Positions 24,650 through 36,904 of a DNA stretch of 64,000 nucleotides are shown in pieces (the first letter of the stretch is position 1; each line of letters starts with the position of its first letter). The notes below the pieces were generated by a model, which had not been told where the DNA came from, made no database searches, and saw only the letters and a list, made by a program, of their open reading frames with translations. The position numbers and the translations under genes were made by a program. The DNA is from Inia geoffrensis (Eukaryota > Chordata > Mammalia > Artiodactyla > Iniidae). The DNA lies in NCBI GenBank assembly GCA_036417435.1, contig CM070903.1, forward strand, positions 80,221,501 through 80,285,500. The letters are read 5' to 3'.

Positions 24650-27030
24650 CCTAGGGTAGGTTACAGTGCCTTTCTATCTGTACTAAACCCTTTTTTTTTT
24701 AAAGCTACATTTCCAAGTAAGGTAGATTATACATCTGAATCCTGGACTCCAGCAGGACAAAGTCTTCATTTTTCTTTAATCATTCACATCAATAACCCAA
24801 GTAAGTTAAATTCAAGGAAGTAGCAATTCTACCCTGGCCAAGTTTCTGTTATTTTGCTGTCTCCCTGCTCCCTACTGATCTGACAAGGGAAACTGGGATC
24901 AGATGTGGTCCAAGCTTGTCCCATCTCTGATTGGCCTCTAATTGTTCAATAGAGATCACAGGTACATTTCTGAATGTTTTGGACAACTTCTGATGAGTCC
25001 CAAACTCTCCTGATCAGAATGCTTTAAACAAAGCAGGAAAAAAAAAAAAATCAGCAAAGAAAAAATTAACCATGTTTTCTACTACCCGCAATTTTTAGCC
25101 TAGTAGTAATACACTCTTTGTTCTGTGGAAAAACACTCTATATTGATTCTGCTGACACTGACAGTAAAGCTGTGTGGTGGCTGGCTTTATTTTAATTTAT
25201 TTTTTCTTCACATCTCAGATGAGAAAGTGGGTTATGATTCATCCTGAACAATCTGAGTCAAAATTCATTTTTGTCTCTTTTCAATTAGTTCTTCTTCATT
25301 CCACATTAAAAAGCAAGAGTAGTTTGCTCAGCAAATGAGAACACTGTGGTATGTCTGTGTGTTGCTTTCTCACACACGTTGACTGAAAAACATTTTTTGT
25401 AATGATATTCCAATAACAAGAGAACATCATAAGAAAATTCAAAGTGTTAATTTAAATAGAGATAAACAGTGACATTAAAAATTCAGAGCGGCTGATTATT
25501 ACACACTAATCATAAGCGGCATAAATCAAGCTAGATGCTGCACTGGGAAGCAATACTGACATCTCCTAAATTTTTGATTTGTTATGGTTTAGAATACATT
25601 TTCACATCTATTTCTTTAACTTGGTCCTCACAATAATTATATAAAATAGATAGGATAACCTTTATTAATAGGTGAAATAACTGAAATTCAAAAAGCTTAA
25701 GAGGTTATATAAAGTTGCTTAAAGTACATGTAATTTAATCCAGAAAACCTACATTAAGAATTTGGTTCCATCTCTTAACTGGTCCTTGTTTAAGCTGATT
25801 TCTCTCTAATCCTAAAACTGTTTAAAAAAATGTTTCCAAATAATGCATAATATGTTCTAAAGCACATTGCAAATGTCAAACGTCACCAATGTCACGCAGA
25901 GAAGATACTTGGATTTCCTGACTCCAAGTCCAGTTTTGGTGTCACTATGCCGTGTAACAAAAGATGAATTATTTATTTTTATGACAATGCTATATTATAC
26001 GCTGAAGATCATGATCACATTCACGGTTACTAATATTAACATTATTTATGTATACAAAGTATCATTAGTGAACAACATATTAAACCAGGAAAATCCTTAA
26101 ACAGTGATGCTAGAATATCCAACTCAGTACACAGTGTTCCTTATGTTCTACAATCTTAGTTTATGTTTGTTAACTGACATTTAAAGCTACTTCAAATGAT
26201 GTGAACCTTCTTGTAAATCTTAGGAAACGAGGAACAATACTGAGTAGAGTATAAAACAGTCTAGGAAATATAATTCTTGGGTTTCTTTTCCAATTCCTCT
26301 GAAGCAAGCAATGCTGTAATTCTACATAGGGCAGCTATTTTCCTACCTACTTATGTTTTAATGGTGTATAGAGGACAATATACGAAAAGTATTTGAGGTA
26401 AGTAAATTAAAAGGCCAAAGGATCCCAAGAAATCATGAAGTCTATGAGAGATGAGGTCCATGGAAAAGGGGCTGGCCTAATATGTCACAGGAAGATTGTG
26501 GGACAGTGACTGGCCCAGAATTTGACCTCTGGTTACATGATACCTGGCCCTTTACACCACTACACAGCCTCTCATGATAACATGATGATGCTGGGTATAA
26601 AAAAAATTTTATTTTTAGTAAAACTTAACTCAGTGGGTAACCTCTGACATCATTTCACCATACTATTCCATCAATTTATCTTCTGGTTGAGTTATACACA
26701 CATTTCTCAGTATTTTGAACATTGTAGGGTTCATGGATGAACATTTTAAATTTAATTATGGTATTTAGTTTCATGCCTTTTAGGGGAAAAAAAGCAACAA
26801 GTACTTTAATCCATAAAATCAAATTATGGATATTATTGACATGAATGAAGATAAAATAGGTTAAAAAATAAATGAATTGATTTGAACAAAAATGTTAGGC
26901 AAATAATAGTACAGATGGTTTGCATATGTGGTGAAAATTACGAAGGTGGCCTCCAATGACTAAAGAATGGGAAGCTTTCAAGTTGGAAGATGTATAGCCA
27001 GCTCTCTAACTGTGCCATGGTCCTAGGGCT
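24650..27030. other. Intron stretch with little recognisable repeat
   Basis: 24650-25620 shows no repeat I can name and is unusually free of decay-like patterns. The rest, to 27030, also holds nothing recognised. Confidence 0.4.
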
Positions 27031-27034
27031 GAAT

Positions 27035-27076
<42 letters not shown>

Positions 27077-27180
27077 TGTGAGTGTGTCTGTGTGTGTCTC
27101 TGTGTGTGTGTCTGTGTGAGAGTGTGTGTGAATGTGTCTGGGTGTGTCTGTGTGAGTGTTGTGAGTGTGAGTGCGTGGAG
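27035..27180 (+). repeat. (TG)n microsatellite with degenerate flank
   Basis: Pure TG from 27036 to about 27073, then TG broken by A and C substitutions to about 27178. Confidence 0.95.
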
Positions 27181-27779
27181 AGCGAGACAGTAGATGTTAG
27201 TAACTGTTTTCAATTACCTCCTGCCTACTGTATCATCTTAGCCTCCTTCAACAAGTCACTCCTGCACAGTGTTTGTGTTCCTTCTTGTTGAATTTTAACA
27301 AATGACGTTCATTTCCACGTAGGAGTGGAGCCAGGTCCAGGACTGATATAAATTGAAATTTTGATAGTCAGAGAACCAAACGGGGACTGAGATCAGAACT
27401 GTGCAGTGCTGTAATGAAACTGGGAGAATTTAATGTAACATGACTGGCATCAGAGTGAGAATTAGGAAGAAAATCAGGATAAGGTCATTAATTTGGACCT
27501 GCTTGTGGGATTTCCCAGTTTATCAGCCTTGGATATTTTCTGTTCGCTTTTCTCTTAAAGCATTCAATTGTCTTTGCTGAGAACTCTGTCCACAAATAGT
27601 GCTTCACCAATAGGTCTCTCTATTCCCCAGCAATCGGTGGACTCCTCTGGCATTTTATCTGGCACAGGTCAGCTGGCAAGAGTGGCAAAAGCCCCTGAAC
27701 CTGGATGAAAAATAATGTATTTTCCACTTCCAGTCATGAAATCTGTTTTCCATCGAAGCCCTTGGTGCTAGAGGATTGA

Positions 27780-27900
27780 ACAAATGCTTTCTCTCCTTGG
27801 TCATTATGTTACCTTATTTCTTTTCTCTCCCATAGCACACACTTCAATGACTGGTGTATAGCAAGCACTCAATAAATATTTGAAGATGAGTGAATCCGTT
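27780..27900 (+). repeat. L2 3' end fragment
   Basis: Ends with atagcaagcactcaataaat and atttgaagatgagtgaat. Confidence 0.65.
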
Positions 27901-28859
27901 CAATTGAAAGTACAACAGATGCCTACCAAGTAGAACTCTGCAGATGTTCAAACAATGGCTTTGCTGACAGTCAATTAATTATGCCTTCTGACAATTCTGA
28001 TGTCACTTCAAAGTCTGGAAGGAGATGATTATCTGGTTTTAGAGAAAGTTGTGGGGAAAGTTCAGGTTGGGGGAAAGGAGCGTGGTTTGGAAAGGAAAGG
28101 GAGTTGAGTTCACAGTTATCTGTATTTATGTGTTTAAGATCAGAAAATGCATAATTAGCACTTGTAGGTTCGGGTCTCAGCTCTGCACGTCTCAGTACAC
28201 AACCACAGACAACCTACAAGTTGAAACTTTCTCTTGCCATACACATTGTGAGCCCCGCCAGCTCTTTCTCTCTCAGGACATCAAGCTTATTTCCACAGTT
28301 ATTAGGTAAAGGATGCTTGATTATAAAGTAAAAATCTCTTTTATACTTTTTTTTTTCATTCTTTGATAAAGAGAATGATGATCCCAATGCAACAGAATGA
28401 GTGAGTATCTGCTGTATGTATGAAACACCAATCCTGGGTGAGTCTTCCCAGCCTTGAAGGGGTGGTAATATAAGAGAATGATCTTTTATAACTGGTTGCT
28501 AGGGAAAAAACATGTAAACATGGAGAAAGGATTTCTTTTTTTCAGTGTGATGCCCTGCCCATCTGACCCAATTAGAGTAGAACAGAAGAAAATTGAGGAG
28601 GTAAGAGATTGTCTTGGGAACCAAGGACCACAGAGGAATCCCAGAGAGGAGAAAATGTGATTTAGAACTTGAAAAAGAAAATCCTAACTATGTAACCTAT
28701 CCACTGACGAATTTCAATCTTTAATTTTCAAAGAAAACACACGAAAAAGAGATCAAGTCCAAGGGTATCAATCTAATTTTGACTGAAGTTCAATGATCGT
28801 AGCAACCATGTGTTGTTCTACCTTAAACATTCTCTAGTGCCTTTAAGTGATTTAAAAAA

Positions 28860-29200
28860 GGAATGAGAAAGTCTGAGTTATAATCCATGGCTCTGTCACT
28901 AATTAGTTTGTGAACCTAGAAAACTCCCTTATTTTCACAATATCTAAAAATGAGAGGATTTTCCTAGTCTTTATGCGGGCCTCCCACTGTTGTGGCCTCT
29001 CCTGCTGCAGAGCACAGGCTCCGGACGCACAGGCCCAGTGGCCATGGCTCACGGGCCCAGCTCCTCCATGGCACGTGGGATCTTCCCAGACAGGGGCACG
29101 AACCCGTGTCCCCTGCATCGGCAGGCGGACTCTCAACCACTGCGCCACCAGGGAAGCCCTCCTAGATAGTCTTTAAGATTCCCTATAGCCGTAACATTTT
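28860..29200 (+). repeat. MIR SINE interrupted by a CHR SINE
   Basis: A MIR core (ggctctgtcactaattag...aaaatgagaggattttcctag) is cut at 28975 and resumes at 29160 (cctagatagtctttaagatt). Confidence 0.7.
28976..29159 (-). mobile_element. CHR SINE lacking its A-tail
   Basis: Reverse-complement copy from gcgggcctcccactg to ccaccagggaagccc. No T-run is left at its 28976 end. A short tcctag repeat flanks it. Confidence 0.92.
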
Positions 29201-29289
29201 AAGATTCCATAAGGTGTTAAATAAATGAAGTATTTTCCCTCTGTAGTTTATACCATGCCCTGCCACAAGGGATATGGAATGTCTGCTCA

Positions 29290-29500
29290 CAATTTTTATT
29301 CATGGGTTAATTAATTAATTAAACATTAAATATCTCCTATGTGCCAGGCATTGATCTAGGACCAAAGATGGGGACACAGCAGTGTACTAAACAAAAACTA
29401 CCTTCAATCAGACTTATATACTAGTGAGTTAAACAATAAATACTACAAGTAAGTAACTTGATGAGTGTGAGAAAAGAGGATACTGGCAATCTCTTCAGTT
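29290..29500 (-). repeat. L2 3' end fragment
   Basis: Antisense L2 signature: tctcctatgtgccaggcatt then gatggggacacagcagtg. A short (ATTA)n lies at 29308-29322. Confidence 0.75.
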
Positions 29501-29734
29501 AATTTATATTTGAAAATCAAGGAGATAAGGACAGTATATGTACAAAGGTTCTAACAAGTTTTTATCATTTTATTTTATCATTTTTAAGAGCAATGCTTTC
29601 TTAACTCAAATTTGAATAAGGTGTCACCACGTCTGGGTTCACAAAAATAGCAGGCCCAACCTACTCCCTCACCTTTGTGAACAGCCCTGCCATTCCTCTT
29701 CTTACCATAAGAGACTAATTTCTATTCTTTGTTC

Positions 29735-29865
29735 AGAAGGGAAATTTTGGCCACAGAGTTCAAATCATTCCCAGCTGTATGACCTTGAACGAGTCATTTG
29801 GGCTTTAGTTTTCTGGAACATGAAAGGTTGTCCTAGATAGTTTCTAAGATTAAATTATTCTTTAT
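29735..29865 (+). repeat. MIR SINE fragment
   Basis: Contains ccagctgtatgaccttgaac and a weak 3' half. Confidence 0.6.
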
Positions 29866-30544
29866 GATACTACAAGTCTAGGTTTCCAAATCGATGCTTA
29901 AAAACACACTATGTAGCCAAATTAATTAAAAATTAATGCGTGCTGAGATAGAACACATAAAATGCTTAGGATTATTATTTATTTAGTGCTGTGACCATAT
30001 ATTGCCCCCAGCAAACATTTTACCAGAAATCACTACCACAAAAGGAAATACATCAGATATATCTCATTAATAGAAAACATTCTATTCCCATGACCCACAG
30101 AGACCTTAAACAAAAAGCTAGAGAGAAACAAAACCAAGAAATCCATTTTGTTTTTTTCCCAAATCAATACCACCTTTTCTCTAAACCACTTCTTTTCTAC
30201 GTATTCTTCCATTGTGGTTTTGGGGTTTTTAATTAATTAGGTTATTTTTCTGTGAAAATAAGATCCTTACGGTTTCAGGTTCCATCTGTACTAAAGGCAG
30301 CTCCCACTTGGAATCACTTTCTAGTTTGTAAGTGACAGGAGCACTTTGGAAACCATTTCCTTGACACAAAATAATAAAAACATTGAAATACAAATTACTT
30401 AGCACTTGCCAGTTGAAACCCTCTAAAAACTTTTCAAAGCAATCACATTGTTCCTTGTACCGATGAAGAAGCTAAAACACAGAGTATGTTCACTGATTTA
30501 TCTCATAGTCTATGACCAGTCCAGTAACATGCTGCTAAGAGAGC

Positions 30545-30810
30545 ACGACAGGGTGGAAAGAGAACAGGATCTGGGATCAGTAGGCCTGGGCCCCTGTGTA
30601 ATTCTGATGCTAATGGGATCTATGACTAGCAGGGGTGGCAGAGGGCTCTGGGGAATGGGGAGTCCCTTAATCACACAGGTCCCGTTTCGTCATATGTCAA
30701 ATGGAAATAAACAAACTGTCTGCTCTGCAGGGCTGCTGTCTAGTTTACATTAAATTATATAACAAGTATAAAAGTGCTTTACAAAGCACTATATAAATGT
30801 TAGTTGTAAT
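30545..30810 (+). repeat. MIR SINE
   Basis: The 5' part has agagaacaggatctgggat. The 3' half has caaatggaaataaacaaac and agtgctttacaaagcac. Confidence 0.75.
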
Positions 30811-33235
30811 CATGTAATAGTAATGATAAGCTGGGGTTAGCACTAGAAGTTAGATGCAAGAGCTTGATTCCCACGCGAGTTGAGATGCCTAAGTCACTGA
30901 ATATCAGACTTGGACAAGTATTTTTGAAATCTAATCTCATAGTCCATTGAATGCTTGAGTACCTTTCGCCACTTCCCCAGCAAGGGGTTACTGGGCTTTG
31001 GCCGACGCTCTTCCAAGAAATTTCTTCTGTCTGTTAAACATGTTAATTCATTATACCGGATGTCAAATTGCCAGCTTCCCCTCACTTGCTTTTGTAGCTA
31101 ACTTTGGAATAACACATATTAAGTCTAGTACCTTTTCGACATGGCAGTTCTCCAATAGCTTTCAGGGCTCCAGGCTTTCTTTTCTCCACTCCTTCAACTG
31201 TAGCTCAAATAGTGGTTTCCAGTTTCCTAAGCCTCTTAGTCCAAGTCCTCTAGACATGCTCACTTATCCTTTGGTCTTACTAGAATAGAAAAGAAATAAA
31301 CCATCTTCCCCATTGTTTAGGGCACTCTGCTTCTACTCACGAACATCCTTTGGACCTCCATCTTGCTCTCAATTGAGAAGATATATGGTACCAAGTATGG
31401 TGAGGTCGTTTTATCAGTAAAGTACTCGTAGCACATTCCCCTCCATGCCTTTCTTCTCCTAGGGCTTGACACATGCCGGGTCCCCACTGCCTCATATCTT
31501 CCACCCTGTCCACCTGTCCTTTGAAGCAATAAAGCCTACTTCCCCTAGAACCAGCTTCTGGCTTTATGCAAAAAACTCTCAATATGCCTCACTAACAATG
31601 CTCAAGAGATAAACAAAAAAATTCTTAGATAAATGCCAAGTTCTGTGAAGAGAATTTACCTAGTGCTGTTCTAAAGGCATAGGGATACTTCAAATGGCTC
31701 ACTAAACAATATTAAGACTCACACACTTCAGGGTTTTTTTGGAAGAAGGAATAAGACAACACCATGTAAACACTGCCAAGATAATTCCAGCTTCCTGCTT
31801 AAAAATAAGCTGGTAGATATTTTTAGTCCATCCTCAGATATATTACATTGTTCATTTCCAGAGATACTGTATTCCAAGATTGTTGCCTTCTGCCTTAGGG
31901 TCTGTACAGCCAGAACACCATTATTTTGGAGAGAATCATGCCATGGCCACAGACTGAGACATGGTTCTCACCTACAAAACATACTTTCTCTTTCAAAATG
32001 AATGAAAACACAAAACTTAGAGGCTCTGGGTATACCAACCAACATGGAGAACACCTGCATAAATTCACAGGCATGGCTCAAGGATATCTAGAGACAAACT
32101 CAACTTTCCTTTACATTTCTCCCTCAAAACTATCTGAAAAATATAAGCTCCAAATGCTGGCCACTAGCCCTGTAAGCTCCCTAATTTTCTAGCAACGAAA
32201 ACTTTCTCCCCCATTAATTTTAAGAGCTAATTTAAAAATCCTCCCTCTCCCATTTTAAGTTCTGAACTTTACCCTAAATTATAGTAATTTATAGTTCATC
32301 ACCCCTTGTTCTTTCTATGTATCTACGCCTGGCACTGAGAATCTCCTCTAGTAGAAACATAGTTTTCTAGTTGCCCAGGGAAACAGGTTGCTCCAAGATG
32401 CAAGCACTTGAACCAAGGCCTGTAGCCTTGCAAATGATGTGAACTAAAGATCTACTGCCTGGTCAACTGAATTAGATGAGAATTTCTCCTTACCTTCAAC
32501 TTTCTTCTATATTTCCTCTCTTCCCCCTATAGCACAGCATTCTAGGCCCACTCAAGTACACCCTTGCTAATGGAAAGACACTTAGGAATCTGCTACAGCC
32601 AAAATTCAAGTCCAAGTAGATGAAAAGTGTTCAGAACATGAGAGGCTATCTCCCCTTCAAAGATCTGGACTAATCATACTGCTCTACTATGATTCATCTG
32701 CTATGGCATTTAGCTAATACTGTAATGCAACAGATGCAATTTTTGATAAAGATGTAAAAGGAAGGGCATGGAAGCACTAAAACTAGCACATTTTCAGAAG
32801 AAATCATTAAAAAAAAAATCAGCTGAGACTCAATTGAAGGTTCCAGCTTGTAATATTTTATCAAGAAATGACTTGAGGAAACAATCACTATAGCTCTTAG
32901 TGATTTTTAGTGATTTGCTTTCCCTTAAGGTCAACAGTCAGCTAACATGGCTGATACAGAGGTATTAGGTGGGTTATCTTCCTACAGTATGTATCTGAGC
33001 CATGGCAAAAAGCCTATGCTTAGTGTCACATCAGTTAATTCAGGAGTTAAAGATATTCAAAGTATATTGCCAGTGACATTGAAGTCTGGGCTACAGACGC
33101 CCTCGGAAGAGTTGGTCTCTTACTTAAAGATCATGACTTCAGGAGGTAAAAGATGACATGAGGCAGGAATAGCCACCTACAGGAACAGCTTATGCCTTTT
33201 TGTAACGGTAATGAATCAGAATGGACTTGCGATCT
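30811..33235. other. Intron sequence without recognised features
   Basis: Contains an open stretch at 32947-33156 (69 codons, plus strand) that matches no family I know. I do not call it a gene. Confidence 0.4.
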
Positions 33236-33239
33236 GAAG

Positions 33240-33420
33240 AATAAGTCGAAATCCTAAAACTTATAGCTGTGTGACTTGAACAACTCATTGAATCTCTCTG
33301 AATCTCTGTTTCCTCATCAGAGAAATGAAAACTTCACGGCCAGATATATGAGTCAGACCATGACTGGGAGTGGGCTTTTTAAACTTGTAGAGCTTTAAAT
33401 AAATATAGCTTTCATCATTT
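33240..33420 (+). repeat. MIR SINE
   Basis: Contains agctgtgtgacttgaacaac and ctctgtttcctcatcagag. Confidence 0.75.
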
Positions 33421-33592
33421 CCACCACGATGGTTATCATCTCACCAACAACAGAAAGGGTATGTGTCCAGTAGAAAATAAAGAAACAGATACACAAGAAA
33501 GGGAAATTTTAAAACAGTCAAGTTTACAAGATATAGGAATGACTCTCTACTTCCCCCGCCCAAGAAGGGAGTGTTAAGATGATTCATTTGTG

Positions 33593-33714
33593 GGACTTCC
33601 CTGGCGGTCCAGTGGTTAGGGCTTGGCGCTTCCACTGCAGGGGGTGCAGGTCCGATCCTTGGTTGGAGAACTAAGATCCCATATGCCGTGTGGCACGTAC
33701 AAAAGTAAAAGACC
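33593..33714 (+). mobile_element. Short, older CHR-type SINE
   Basis: Starts ggacttccctggcggtccag and ends soon after atatgccgtgtggcacg, lacking the GC-rich 3' part of the other copies. The 11-bp duplication attcatttgtg flanks it (33582-33592 and 33715-33725). Confidence 0.9.
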
Positions 33715-34027
33715 ATTCATTTGTGATAGGCTTCAATACTCCTGGGGGGAGAAAGGGTATCCTTTGTAGCTGTGCAGTTATAGTATCTCTCATTGTTATA
33801 ATCTGAAGCGATTCTGCCCTCCTCATAATATCTCTACATCTATCTATCTTGTTTCAAAACAAGTTGCTGACATAATGACACTTTACCCTAAATACTTCAA
33901 CATTTTGCTCCTAAAAACAAGGATATTATCTTATATAACCACAATGCCATTACCATATCCACAAAATTAACATTGATGTATTATCTAATATATAGTTCAT
34001 ATTCAAATTTCTCTAAACTTGCCCTAC

Positions 34028-34230
34028 TTTTTTTTTTTGCGGTACGCGGGCTTCTCACTGTTGTGGCCTCTCCCGTTGCGGAGCACAGGCTCCGGACGCG
34101 CAGGCTCAGCGGCCATGGCTCACGGGCCCAGCCACTCAGCAGCATGTGGGATCTTCCCGGACCGGGGCATGAACCCGTGTCCCCTGCATCGGCAGGCAGA
34201 CTCTCGACCACTGCGCCACCAGGGAAGCCC
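34028..34230 (-). mobile_element. CHR SINE
   Basis: Reverse-complement copy with T-run 34028-34038, ending ccaccagggaagccc. No clear target-site duplication. Confidence 0.94.
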
Positions 34231-35094
34231 TAATACTTTGTTTTTTGATCCAGATTCAATCAAGATGCATGCCTTGCATTTGAATGGCATGTCTTTTTTC
34301 ATTTTCTTTAATCTTGACATTTTTAAAGAATTCAGGACAATTGTCTTGAAAAATGGCACATCATTTGGCTTTGTCTACTTCCTAATGGTTGGATTTCAGG
34401 TTAAATATTTCAGCAAGACTATGTTACACAGGTGATGTTGTGTACTTTCTACTACATCATATCAGCTGGCACATGTCAGTTTGTCCCATTATTGGTGATG
34501 CTAAGTTTCATCACTTGGATTAAGAAAGTTTCCAAACTCTCTATTTGTGAAGGTATCTTTTCTCCTTTGACTTAAGTCACCTGTGAGGTGACATTTTGAT
34601 ATTCCTCCCCTACTTTGAAGCATGCCATAATTATAGTTCTTCAAACAAAGAAAAACTGCTCAGAGTAATGGGAAACTCCATAATGAAAAACAAAACAAAA
34701 AACAAATATATTCATGAATTATTCCACTCAAGGAAAAAGAAAATAGGGGCTGCACAGAAAAAAATGAACGTGACCACAGGGGAATCTATTCCATTGACAC
34801 CGTTTATGTACATTTTGTTCCCTCTCACTCACTGGTGCGGCTCATAATCTAGTAGGAGATCTTTGACATGAAAGCATTTAATGACCTTCAGCAAATCAGT
34901 TAAAGTGTCAATGAAAATTCCAGCATTAAATAGGCAAAGTGATAGAAAAAGTGAGGGGGGTTGAGTTGGGGCTGGGCATGCTAACACAAGAGTGAAAAGT
35001 TCTTTTAAGGTGGTGATTAGCAATGCTATTTCCAGCCCAGAATGGAACTCAGGTAAAATTCTGATAGAGAACAAGAGATGACTCTTCCGTCATC

Positions 35095-35375
35095 TCCCTT
35101 GGGTCGGGCCCTTCTGTTGCAAACACATTATTATGTAGCCTTCCTTCTCTCATCTTCAGACTTAACTCTGTCTTCTATGCTCACCTAGTGTCTCAGGCAG
35201 ACCCAACACAGTGCTGCACCCCTTGCTGCACTGACATTCCTTACATGCCTGCCTCTCTCCTGTCCTTCCCGGAACCTGTGAATCCCCTGAGGGCAGAGTC
35301 TCTGCTTGGTGTCCCTTGCACACAGCAGCAGGCATGGAAAACATGTTCGGGAAATGTTTAATGTTTGAGTAGAAC
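35095..35375 (+). repeat. L2 LINE 3' fragment
   Basis: Contains cctgtgaatcccctgagggc and acagcagcaggcatgg, a diverged L2 3' end. Confidence 0.6.
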
Positions 35376-35534
35376 CATAGTTCTGTTAACTCATCCTTTG
35401 CTTCCTGCTTTTATCTAGCTAGTGAGAGGCAGAGCTGGCATTCAAACCAAGGCATTCTGGCTTTGGAACCCACGTCCTTAACCACATTTCATGAAACAGT
35501 TTCCATAACCTTTGATCTCAACGTGCAGCACTCA

Positions 35535-36005
35535 TTGTATAAGATAAAGTCCTTAGTCTTTAGGCCATTGGTCCCAGCCTACCTCTCCCAGCTTATTTCC
35601 CCAAATTTGTTCTTTCTCACATGGGTGCCTCACTGCAATGATTTTATTGCCTCTTATGTTAAAATTCTACTCCTCAGAAATGACATCACTTCTCTACTAT
35701 CATCGCACTTCCAACTCTCTATTACTGTAATTTTAAAAAGGCTATCCACTTCACAAACACTTTTCCATTCCTGTCTCATAATGTTCTCTCTCCTTTCTTC
35801 TCAGTTCTCAAAGTACTTTGGCTGAACTTCAAATAAGTTACTTGTCGCTTTCTGCCTTGTGTTAGGGTTAAACACCACAACGTTGTACACATCCTCTCTT
35901 AAGACTATAAGCTCCTTTAAAGGTAAGGCCCACGTCTCCCTAGCTCCACGTCTCCAACACCTACCTAGCACAGTAGCCTGCACATAATAGGCCCTTGGTG
36001 GATAT
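35535..36005 (+). repeat. L2 LINE 3' end
   Basis: Contains cccagcctacctctcccagc, gactataagctcctttaaag and a terminus with cagtagcctgcacataatag. Confidence 0.75.
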
Positions 36006-36129
36006 CTGCCATATAATTTTCCTTAAATAATCTTGGCCTCAATTTATATTTTATTCATTCTATCTACTTAGAAGAGAATGCCCTTCTCTTATTTTCCATC
36101 TGTCCAAAGCTGATCTCCTCCATAAAACC

Positions 36130-36305
36130 CTTCCTAAATATCCGGACTAAACTTTCGAAGTGAAGGATATGTTTATTACCTGGGTTGTGGTGACGGCATA
36201 TAAGCGTACACATACATCCAAACCCACCAAATTGTATACATTCATTATGTGACTTTGTTTACTTCAATAAAGCTGTGGAAAAAGTTTTAGAAGAAAAAAA
36301 AAAAA
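36130..36305 (+). mobile_element. Old L1M 3' end with A-tail
   Basis: Has gggttgtggtgacggcat, ccaccaaattgtatacattc and cttcaataaagctgtgg, then an A-run, typical of an L1M 3' terminus. Confidence 0.75.
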
Positions 36306-36535
36306 TGTATAGACCTGGAGTTTGGATTCTAATCTAGTCCGGCAACTTATTAGCTGTTGGTATTAGGCAGATTACTTAACATTTCTGTGCCTTGATTTCC
36401 TAATCTGGAAATAATAATAGCATTTACTTCACAGGGTTATATTTTTTTCTGTAAGGATGAAATGAGTTAATTCTTAATAAAGTACATACTGTGTAACAGT
36501 GCTGCCATATTGTAAGCACTCAGTAAAACATCATT
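36306..36535 (+). repeat. MIR SINE
   Basis: Near-complete MIR with gatttcctaatctggaaat and tgtaagcactcagtaaaac. Confidence 0.85.
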
Positions 36536-36694
36536 ATTCCACATTCTCTCTCATGGTTTGTAATACTCATTTGGCAATGATTATTTACCAATTGGTGACA
36601 TATGTTCTATTTTTGCTAGGAACTTCAGTTTAAATCACGTATTATTAATGGCTTTTTAATGGGCATATCTTGTTTTCTTTAGTAAAACATGGGA

Positions 36695-36900
36695 TAACTT
36701 TGATTATTGAGCATATTCTACATGCCAAGAACTTGGCTAAGTGCTTTCTATAAATATTTCATTCACTACTCACTATAAAAGTATAAACTAGCCATTATTT
36801 CCACATCATAGATAAAGCAAAACAAAAAGATGTAGAGAATAAGCAATTTGTTCAAGTTGTCGAAACTAGTGAGTAGTAGAGCTAGGACAATTCTTGAAGG
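36695..36900 (-). repeat. MIR SINE
   Basis: Antisense: attctacatgccaagaactt, then ctaagtgctttctataaat. Confidence 0.7.
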
Positions 36901-36904
36901 CAAA

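Noticed and set aside
26938..27291. Frames rich in Cys/Val or His/Thr
   Set aside because: They are translations of the (TG)n microsatellite.
32947..33156. 69-codon ATG frame on the plus strand with a plausible-looking protein
   Set aside because: I recognise no family, there are no splice sites or promoter evidence, and it is antisense in an LPP intron.
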